Assembly (NCBI GenBank): GCA_017882655.1
Contig: JADGPB010000093.1
Span: forward strand, 1 to 7,987
From: Propionibacteriales bacterium
Lineage (GTDB): Bacteria > Actinomycetota > Actinomycetes > Propionibacteriales > Propionibacteriaceae
Length of the DNA: 7,987 nt
Reading direction: 5' to 3'
The position numbers and the translations under genes are program-made. The notes beneath the pieces were generated by a model that saw only the letters and a list, made by a program, of their open reading frames with translations, had not been told where the DNA came from and made no database searches. Position 1 is the first letter of the stretch. The number at the start of each line of letters is the position of its first letter. Below, one piece after another: positions 1-5,454 of the stretch.

Positions 1-1
1 G

Positions 2-199
2 CGGACGCTGACCAGACGAGCCGGCGACATCCTGGCCTACTTCGAGCTGCCCGGAACCTCCAACGGACCCACCGAGGCGATCAACGGCCGCCTCGAGCAC
101 CTCCGCGGCACCGCCCTCGGCTTCCGCAACCTGACCAACTACATCGCCAGATCACTCGAGACCGGAGGATTCAGACCCCAACTACACCGTCGATTGTGA
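2..199 (+). CDS. ISL3-family transposase, C-terminal fragment (cut by window start)
   Basis: The frame opens at base 2 and closes at TGA 197-199, giving 65 residues. They include the segments SNGPTEAINGRLEHLRG, LGFRNLTNYIARSL and a closing GGFRPQLHRRL. This is the typical C-terminus of ISL3-family (DDE_Tnp_ISL3) transposases of actinobacteria, and the E of the PTEAINGRLE segment sits where the last acidic catalytic residue of the DDE domain is expected. The rest of the gene lies to the left of the window, so I cannot tell whether the transposase is intact. I could not identify a terminal inverted repeat in the bases after the stop. The gene runs towards the ridA end of the operon, and the two are convergent. 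It suggests the operon sits beside a mobile element. Confidence 0.85.
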   Translation, partial: RTLTRRAGDILAYFELPGTSNGPTEAINGRLEHLRGTALGFRNLTNYIARSLETGGFRPQLHRRL

Positions 200-260
200 T
201 GAACCGGTTCACTGTCTCGGCTCCGTGGATCCGGTTTACTCGGCCTCTCGCAGGGGCGAC

Positions 261-316
261 TTTAGCTGTTTGATCTGATCTAGCTGGCTAGCTGCTTTAG
301 CTGTTTCGGCTGGTCT
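261..316 (+). repeat. Left copy of imperfect direct repeat (TTTAGCTGTTT block)
   Basis: TTTAGCTGTTT occurs exactly at 261-271 and again at 296-306, with GGCTAGCT between them at 287-294 and GGTCT at 312-316. The same ordered words (CAGCTGTTT, GGCTAGCT, GTTTAG, GGTCT) reappear at 423-472 on the other side of the hairpin, with small indels. Two related blocks of about 50 bases therefore frame the hairpin. Function is unknown: binding-site cluster, recombination-site remnant and part of a larger RNA structure are all possible. Confidence 0.55.
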
Positions 317-413
317 ACGATAGCGGGGTCCTCTTTCCGATGCTAACAAGAGGGAAGGGCCGCCAGGCAACCCGCCTGACGGTCCTTCAACTCTGCCCTC
401 TTGACAGAAGACC
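312..413. other. Long nested inverted repeat / candidate structured RNA or terminator
   Basis: Three nested helices can be drawn. The inner arm 355-368 pairs with 374-387 (14 positions, one G-U type and one C/A mismatch) around the loop AACCC. The middle arm AAGAGGG 348-354 pairs perfectly with CCCTCTT 396-402. The outer arm GGTCT 312-316 pairs with AGACC 409-413. A competing pairing exists, CCTCTT 330-335 with AAGAGG 348-353, which would exclude the middle helix. No run of U follows on either strand, so a standard intrinsic terminator is not shown. The position, downstream of both convergent genes, still allows a bidirectional terminator. A structured non-coding RNA or mobile-element end is equally open. 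Confidence 0.5.
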
Positions 414-422
414 ACTCCATAT

Positions 423-472
423 CAGCTGTTTAAGACCGGCTAGCTCGTTTAGCGGTCTAGTTCGTTTGGTCT
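423..472 (+). repeat. Right copy of imperfect direct repeat
   Basis: This block carries CAGCTGTTT (423-431), GGCTAGCT (438-445), GTTTAG (about 447-452) and GGTCT (468-472) in the same order as the block at 261-316. The copies differ by several indels, so this is an old or functionally constrained duplication rather than a recent one. Confidence 0.45.
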
Positions 473-534
473 GCTGCACACCGGCTGGAACTTGGCGAGG
501 TCCGTGACGGCCGAATAGGTCCTGGGCGCCTCTC

Positions 535-915
535 CTAATCGGCGGGCAGCGCGGCAACCACGTCGATCTCGACGAGGATGTTCGCCAGCTGCGAGCCCAC
601 CGTGGTGCGCACTGGGTACGGCTCGGTGAAGAACTCCTCATAGGCCCCGTTAAACTCGGTGAAGTCGGCCAGATCTGCAAGGTGGACGGTTGTCTTCACG
701 CAGTCGTCGAGCGCGAGGCCATGCTCGGCCAGGACGGCGCTGACGTTGCGCAGTGCCTGGCGGGTTTGGTCGGCGACTGAGTCGCTGACCTCGCCGGTGT
801 CCGGATCCTGCGGGCCGAGCCCGGCTGTGTACAGGAAGCCGTTCGCGATGATGCCTTGGCTGTATGGGCCGGCCGGCTGAGGGGCACGGGCGGTACGGAT
901 GGCGGACTTTGTCAT
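535..915 (-). CDS. ridA: RidA-family enamine/imine deaminase
   Basis: The product is a 126-residue single-domain protein, the usual size for the RidA/YjgF/YER057c/UK114 family. RidA proteins hydrolyse reactive enamines and imines such as 2-aminoacrylate, released by PLP enzymes, to the keto acid plus ammonia in the cytoplasm. Key residues are in place: Y18 in AGPYSQG, R103 in YPVRTTV (the position of Arg105 in E. coli RidA) and E116 in VEIDVVAAL (the position of Glu120). It is therefore probably an active archetypal RidA and not an Arg-less paralogue. The start follows AGAAGGGA at 924-931 with eight bases of spacing. The gene is last in the operon, 38 bases after the amidohydrolase stop. Its presence beside a fold-III PLP dehydratase-like enzyme (2604-3908) suggests it clears that enzyme's eliminated enamine product; this is inference. 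Confidence 0.93.
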   Translation of the reverse strand: MTKSAIRTARAPQPAGPYSQGIIANGFLYTAGLGPQDPDTGEVSDSVADQTRQALRNVSAVLAEHGLALDDCVKTTVHLADLADFTEFNGAYEEFFTEPYPVRTTVGSQLANILVEIDVVAALPAD

Positions 916-953
916 TTTGTGGTTCCCTTCTGGGGGTTGATGGTCGGGTCAGG

Positions 954-2594
954 TTAAGAGCGCCGCAGCCCGCGGCCGGGCAGTCTGCCCTGCGGCATGG
1001 CGGTGAGTTCGCCACCGGCGAGCACGGGGATTCCGGCCACGAGCACATCGTCGATGCCAACAGCGTCGTGCAGCGGCTCGTCGTAGGTCGCCGCATCGGC
1101 GACCGAGTCTGGGTCCACGACGATGATGTCGGCCACCGCGCCGGGTTCGATGACTCCGCGCCGGCCTAGGCCGAACCGCGTAGCAGGCCGGAACGAGAGG
1201 TGGTGCGCGGCATCGGCCCATGACCACGTGCCAGTCTCGCGGACGTAGGTGCGTAGATATTGAGCAAATGTGCCGCGGGCGCGTGGGTGTGGGTGCGCGC
1301 CGATGAAGATGCCGTCGGATCCCCCCATGTGATGGGGATGCTCGAAGATCCGCGCCAGCTCGCTGACTGGGCGCGGGGTCTGCACCGCCATGATGACGTT
1401 GGTGCGCAAACGGCAGTCCCGCATCGCGTCGAGTGCGAAGTCGATCGGATCAGTGCCTGCGCGCGCTGCGGCCTGCGCGATGGTCAGGCCATGCGCCCAC
1501 CCGAGCTGGGGCGCGGCGAGGTGGGCGAATGTGATCATGTGTGGCCAGTCGGGTCCGAGGCTGGGGTTGCGCTCAACGCGAGGGAACCAGTCCCGGCGCA
1601 GCCGCGCGCGCTCGGCTGGATCGCTGAGCGCTTGGACTACCTCGTCGACCGGCTGTACCGCGAGTTCGGGCGGCAACAGGGGCATCCCGAGCAGGCTGCA
1701 GCCGCGGATGTAGGGGTAGGCGTCGAATGTTGCGTCGACGCCAGCGGCGTCGAGGGTGTCGAGCTGCTTGAGCACGATGTCAGCATCGGCGTGGAAGTGC
1801 GAGACGTGCACGCGGAGTCCGTTACCGGCCACATGTTCGGAGGCGAAGCGCGCGATGCTCACGATCTCGTCGATGCCCGCTGCGGAGTTTGCCTCATATC
1901 CGCCGCGCATGTGGCTGACGTACACGCCGCCCGCACGGGCGACGGGGACGGACAGCGCGGCGATTTCCTGTGTTGTCTGGAAGATGCCCGGGACGTAGTC
2001 GAGCCCGGTCGACAGGCCGACCGCCCCCTCGCGCAGGCCGTCCGCGACGAGACCGACCATGCTAGCGAGCTGTGACGCGTCGGCCGCCTCGCGAGATCGT
2101 CCGCACACCACCGATCGCACCGTTCCGGCCGGAACGAGATAGGCGGCGTTCAGTCGCGAAGCGCCGTCGACAGTCGCGAGGTATGCGGCGACCCCGCCGC
2201 CTGGGTAGGTCGGATGTGGGCCGTTGATCGCCGCGAAGCACTCGCTGCCGTACGCTCCATCGCCCGGCGCGTACGAGACGCCGTCCTGTCCTGTGATCAC
2301 TGACGTCACGCCCTGGCGCAGCAATGAGCGCTGCACGGACTCGTCGCCCAGTAGGCCGTCGGTGTGCGAGTGGGCGTCGACCAATCCCGGCATCACCAGA
2401 CGGCCGGTGCTGTCCAGCACTTCATCGCCGGTGCGAGGTGCGACGTCGCCGATCTCGGCGACCACTCCGTCCTCGACGGCCACGTCGGCGCGCCTCGGCG
2501 CCTCCTCGCGCGCGTCAACGACGTGCCCGCCTCGAAGCACGATGCGGCCACGCGGGCGCACCCAATGCGAGTCAGTCGGATTCGAAACACTCAT
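954..2594 (-). CDS. D-aminoacylase-family amidohydrolase; predicted N-acetyl-D-glucosaminate deacetylase
   Basis: The product has 546 residues, a normal length for N-acyl-D-amino-acid deacylases of the amidohydrolase superfamily. Visible landmarks are an N-terminal beta-sandwich strand (IVLRGGHVVDA), the metal motif HSHTD at 75-79, SHMRGG with H228, VHVSHFH with H266, GGSDGIF with D427, then AHPHPRARGTF and a C-terminal GVIEPGAVADIIVVD segment typical of the family. In classical D-aminoacylase a Cys bridges the metals in a GNCG motif; here the aligned motif is GQDG with D104. The start has a perfect AAGGAGG at 2599-2605 that overlaps the stop of the gene before it. No signal peptide is seen, so it is cytoplasmic. 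Known members remove acyl groups from N-acyl-D-amino acids. With a KDG kinase and KDPG aldolase in the operon I infer the substrate is N-acetyl-D-glucosaminate, an N-acyl-D-amino acid in structural terms. The family call is firm; the substrate is not. Confidence 0.9.
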   Translation of the reverse strand: MSVSNPTDSHWVRPRGRIVLRGGHVVDAREEAPRRADVAVEDGVVAEIGDVAPRTGDEVLDSTGRLVMPGLVDAHSHTDGLLGDESVQRSLLRQGVTSVITGQDGVSYAPGDGAYGSECFAAINGPHPTYPGGGVAAYLATVDGASRLNAAYLVPAGTVRSVVCGRSREAADASQLASMVGLVADGLREGAVGLSTGLDYVPGIFQTTQEIAALSVPVARAGGVYVSHMRGGYEANSAAGIDEIVSIARFASEHVAGNGLRVHVSHFHADADIVLKQLDTLDAAGVDATFDAYPYIRGCSLLGMPLLPPELAVQPVDEVVQALSDPAERARLRRDWFPRVERNPSLGPDWPHMITFAHLAAPQLGWAHGLTIAQAAARAGTDPIDFALDAMRDCRLRTNVIMAVQTPRPVSELARIFEHPHHMGGSDGIFIGAHPHPRARGTFAQYLRTYVRETGTWSWADAAHHLSFRPATRFGLGRRGVIEPGAVADIIVVDPDSVADAATYDEPLHDAVGIDDVLVAGIPVLAGGELTAMPQGRLPGRGLRRS

Positions 2595-2603
2595 GAAGCC
2601 TCC

Positions 2604-3908
2604 TTAGAAGTACGTGCGCACCAGGTCGACGACGAGTCCGGACTCCCATGAGTCCACGATGGGGAGCACCCGCCACTTGTCGAATGCGGTGCAGGGATGC
2701 GACAGGCCTAGCGCAACCACTGACCCCACCGGAGCCGAGAGTCTGTCGGTATCCAGACGCAGGTAGCTGTGCTGGTCGTTCATGTTCGAAACCGTGGCGT
2801 CCTCCAGCCGACGCCAGGCCGAGCCGATGTCGTCGGCAGCCTGCCGCGCGATGGGCAGCCCCTCGTCGTAGGGGAAGTCGCGCTTGCCGGCGTCGAGCAG
2901 GGCGAGTCCGGGTTCGGGATGGGACACAACGCGCGCGATGCCCCGCATCGCGGGCACGAAGCGGGGCGTCTCATCGCTCACCCGGGCCTCGTCGAATGGC
3001 GAGATCTGCCGGTAGAAACCGTCGTCGTGCACGATGTATGCGCCCGATCGCAGCGTGAAGTGCGTCCGGCCACTTTCGGAGCGGTCGGCGCTTGCCCCGG
3101 CTCCCGCGTAGATATCGGCGACAACGTCGAAGTATGCGCTGCCGCCGGCGGTCACGTAGACATCACCTGGCCCGTACAGGTGGCGGATGTTGTCGTGCAG
3201 TTCGACCTGACGCTTCAGATAGTCGCGCACGACGCTCAGCGCCGTGTCGGTGCGCTCATGTGCCAGGCTGCCCTCGTAGCCCGCCACGCCCGCGAGGCGC
3301 AGTAGGGGTGTCGCGGCGACGCGCTCTGCGACCCGCGTGGCCTCGGCGATCGTGCGGGCCCCGGTACGGCCTCCCGGCGCGCCGAGTTCGACAAGGACGT
3401 CAATCGGCCGTGGGGTGCCGATCAAGGTCAGCGCGTTCTCCATCGCCTCGACAGTCTCGACCGAGTCCACCCAGGACACGAAGCGCAGGTCGGGGTCTGC
3501 GAGCTCCGCGGTCAGATACCTCAACGACCGCTCGTCGACGGCGGCGTTAGCGAGCATGATTGACCCCAGCCCGAAGGTACGTGCCGTGCGCACCTGGCCC
3601 ATCGTGGCCAGCGTGATCCCGAGGCTTCCGGCGTCGAGCTGCCGCTGCCACAGCGCCGGTGCCATAGTCGTCTTGCCGTGAGGCATGAGTTCGAGCCCGC
3701 GCGCGTGGTGCCACGACGCCATAGTCGATATGTTGTGCTGAATCGCGGCGTCCTCGAGGACGATCAGCGGTGTCCAGAACTCCTCGATTCGCGGCGACGT
3801 AGCGAGGAACTCCGCCTGCGTCATTCCGACGGCCCGAGCCGGTATGCCCTTGTCGCGTCCGGTCAGCCGTTCGTTCTCGATCTCTCGCAACTTCCCACCC
3901 ATCTTCAT
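2604..3908 (-). CDS. Fold-III PLP enzyme, D-serine dehydratase/D-threonine aldolase type; predicted D-glucosaminate dehydratase
   Basis: The product has 434 residues with an N-terminal alanine-racemase-type barrel and a C-terminal D-serine-dehydratase-like domain. The PLP-binding lysine is K79 in the motif MPHGKTTMAP. The C-terminal HPC motif (H404 and C406 in LSHPCTAFDKW) matches the His/Cys pair that binds zinc in eukaryotic-type D-serine dehydratase (DSD1). Homologues are often labelled 'amino acid deaminase'. The start ATG overlaps the aldolase stop as ATGA; a second Met at residue 3 is a possible alternative start. The upstream Shine-Dalgarno is weak, so translation probably depends on coupling. 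Family chemistry is dehydration or retro-aldol cleavage of beta-hydroxy D-amino acids. D-glucosaminate is a 2-amino-3-hydroxy acid, and its dehydration gives KDG plus ammonia, the substrate of the kinase encoded two genes upstream. D-serine or D-threonine as substrate cannot be excluded. Confidence 0.88.
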   Translation of the reverse strand: MKMGGKLREIENERLTGRDKGIPARAVGMTQAEFLATSPRIEEFWTPLIVLEDAAIQHNISTMASWHHARGLELMPHGKTTMAPALWQRQLDAGSLGITLATMGQVRTARTFGLGSIMLANAAVDERSLRYLTAELADPDLRFVSWVDSVETVEAMENALTLIGTPRPIDVLVELGAPGGRTGARTIAEATRVAERVAATPLLRLAGVAGYEGSLAHERTDTALSVVRDYLKRQVELHDNIRHLYGPGDVYVTAGGSAYFDVVADIYAGAGASADRSESGRTHFTLRSGAYIVHDDGFYRQISPFDEARVSDETPRFVPAMRGIARVVSHPEPGLALLDAGKRDFPYDEGLPIARQAADDIGSAWRRLEDATVSNMNDQHSYLRLDTDRLSAPVGSVVALGLSHPCTAFDKWRVLPIVDSWESGLVVDLVRTYF

Positions 3909-4507
3909 GCCAGTACCTGCGCGAGGGCGGGTAGCTGGGCCGGATCTTCGAGGGCGGAGCCGACGGCCACCACCCGTACGCCAGCCTTCAGGAATGTGGG
4001 CGCAGTCGAGGCGTCCATCCCCCCAGTCGCGACGAACATTGCCTGCGGGAACGGTCCGCGCATCGCAACGAACCAGCCTGTTCCGAGTAATGACGCCGGG
4101 AACGCCTTCACCCAGGTGAGTCCCTCCTTGAGGGCGAGTTGCAGCTCGGTCGCCGTGCCGACGCCCGGAAGCGCCGGCATACCGGCCTCAGATGAGGCGC
4201 GCACGATCTCGGCGTCGAAGCCGGGGCTGACTGTGAACGCGGCCCCGGCGTTCTTCGCCTGACGGACGTGCTCAGGACTCACCACCGTGCCGGCCCCGAC
4301 CCGCAGCCCGCGGGCCGCGGCAGCCTCGGCCACCACCCGCAGCGCCTCGACGTCTGTCGGGGTCTGCACGGGCACCTCCACTGTCTCGATGCCGAGGTCC
4401 CACGCCGTCGTTGCGACGGCAAGGCTGCGTTCCACCCCCATGCCACGCAGGATGGCCATGAGTGGAACGTCGCCAAAGATCTCGTCGAAGGATGAATTGC
4501 CTGTCAT
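3905..4507 (-). CDS. eda: 2-keto-3-deoxy-6-phosphogluconate / 4-hydroxy-2-oxoglutarate aldolase
   Basis: The product is a 200-residue class I aldolase of the KDPG/KHG family. The Schiff-base lysine is K134 in WVKAFPAS. Other landmarks are E44 in VEVPVQTP, GAGTVVS (71-77), TVSPGFD (92-98) and ATGGMD (160-165). It should split KDPG into pyruvate and glyceraldehyde 3-phosphate. The residue aligned to Arg49 of E. coli Eda (EVTLRT) is Q48 here, more like the EVPLNSP segment of KDPGal aldolases, so the exact sugar acid is less certain than the family. I chose ATG 4507, two bases after the kinase stop; the longer open frame upstream is out-of-frame kinase sequence. The stop overlaps the next gene as ATGA. 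It is the last carbon step of the proposed pathway. Confidence 0.9.
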   Translation of the reverse strand: MTGNSSFDEIFGDVPLMAILRGMGVERSLAVATTAWDLGIETVEVPVQTPTDVEALRVVAEAAAARGLRVGAGTVVSPEHVRQAKNAGAAFTVSPGFDAEIVRASSEAGMPALPGVGTATELQLALKEGLTWVKAFPASLLGTGWFVAMRGPFPQAMFVATGGMDASTAPTFLKAGVRVVAVGSALEDPAQLPALAQVLA

Positions 4508-4509
4508 TG

Positions 4510-5454
4510 TTATTCCCGCCTTTGCTGCGGTGCCTGATGCTTCTGTTGGGTTTCGATGACGAAGTCGCTCGTCGAGAGCAGCACGAGATGCGAGCGGGCG
4601 TGCCCAGCGCCCAGCCGACCGGCGGCGTCCGCGCCGTTCATGAGGGCCGCAAGGAAGCCGGCCGCGAACGCGTCGCCTGCACCGACAGGTTCCACCACCT
4701 CGGTGGGGATCGCCGGCACGAACGTCGTGACTTCCGTGCCGGCGGACCGGTCGAACTCGGTAGCGCCGACGTCGCCGTCTTTGACAACGAGCCGCGGCGG
4801 TTCGGGCAACAGGCACCGCACATCGTGGGCGGTCTCGCACCCCCAGAGGGTGTGCGCCTCATCCAGGCCTACGAACACGACATCCGCTCGACGCGCCAGG
4901 GTGAGCAGCGTGGGCGCTGCAGTGCCCGGCTCCCAGAGGGGTGCGCGGTGGTTGACGTCGAAGCTCAGCAAGGTGTCGGTTGCGGCCACCCGCTCGATGA
5001 CTGCATCGATCAGGGCTGCGCACGTCGGCGACAAGGCCGGGGTGACGCCGGACACGTGTACGACCTGGACATGCTCGAGCGGCACGCCGGCCACCGTCGC
5101 CGGGCTCATACGCGAAGCGGCTGAGCCGCGGCGGTAGTACAGGACGCCGCGGCCCGGGTCCTTGAAGTACACGCCCGTCTGGGCACCCGAATCGACGCTC
5201 ACCCACCCCACGTGCACACCGCGGCCCTCGATGACACGACACACGCGCTCGCCGAGGAAGTCATCACCGACCGCGCCTACCCAAGCGGAACTGACGCCGA
5301 GTGCGGCGGCGTGGGTCGCCACGTTTGACTCCGCCCCACCCACGTCCAGCCGCAGGTCATTCGCGGTCGCCAGCGACTCGGCACGAACGGGCACGATCAT
5401 CACCATGGCCTCGCCCAAGGCGATGAGGCGCGGGCCGGAAGTTGAGTCCTTCAT
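4510..5454 (-). CDS. kdgK: PfkB-family sugar kinase, probable 2-keto-3-deoxygluconate kinase
   Basis: The product has 314 residues and a complete ribokinase/PfkB fold. The N-terminal substrate region is VGGAESNVA (38-46) and VGAVGDDFLG (59-68). The C-terminal signature EPVGAGDAFAAGF carries catalytic D261 and the GAGD anion hole. Two stretches point to KDG kinase: YYRRGSAAS (107-115) and FDVNHRAPLW (165-174), both diagnostic of KdgK-type proteins. It should phosphorylate KDG at C6 to KDPG with ATP, feeding the adjacent aldolase. The true start is ATG 5452-5454, which overlaps the transporter stop as ATGA; the open frame continues upstream to 5991 but that part is shadow of the transporter. 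The C-terminal tail (ETQQKHQAPQQRRE) is polar and probably disordered, and its coding DNA doubles as the ribosome-binding region for the aldolase. Confidence 0.9.
   Translation of the reverse strand: MKDSTSGPRLIALGEAMVMIVPVRAESLATANDLRLDVGGAESNVATHAAALGVSSAWVGAVGDDFLGERVCRVIEGRGVHVGWVSVDSGAQTGVYFKDPGRGVLYYRRGSAASRMSPATVAGVPLEHVQVVHVSGVTPALSPTCAALIDAVIERVAATDTLLSFDVNHRAPLWEPGTAAPTLLTLARRADVVFVGLDEAHTLWGCETAHDVRCLLPEPPRLVVKDGDVGATEFDRSAGTEVTTFVPAIPTEVVEPVGAGDAFAAGFLAALMNGADAAGRLGAGHARSHLVLLSTSDFVIETQQKHQAPQQRRE

Larger units (their letters stand above)
200..534. other. Convergent intergenic gap with hairpin and direct repeats, no gene
   Basis: This stretch lies between the ends of the transposase (+) and ridA (-). 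No convincing gene is present; the minus-strand frame crossing it is an out-of-frame extension of the ridA region. Composition is visibly different from the coding DNA, with many T-rich TTTAGCTGTTT-like and CTAG/AGCT-rich words. It contains a strong nested hairpin at 312-413 and related repeat blocks on both sides (261-316 and 423-472). I see no classical terminator with a U-run for either neighbour, though the hairpin could still block transcription in both directions. Confidence 0.6.

Noticed and set aside
343..413. Integron attC site suggested by GCTAACAA before a long imperfect hairpin
   Set aside because: The matching GTTAGR-type core site is absent at the other end, and the stem lacks the characteristic unpaired extrahelical bases in a recognisable layout.
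387..680. Minus-strand frame of 97 codons running from ridA into the hairpin region
   Set aside because: It is out of frame with ridA, rich in Ser/Pro/Arg, and its end runs across the repeats and hairpin; no start signal or homology is visible.
1260..2075. Open frame of about 270 codons antisense to the amidohydrolase
   Set aside because: Low-complexity shadow of the amidohydrolase with no ribosome site or domain signal.
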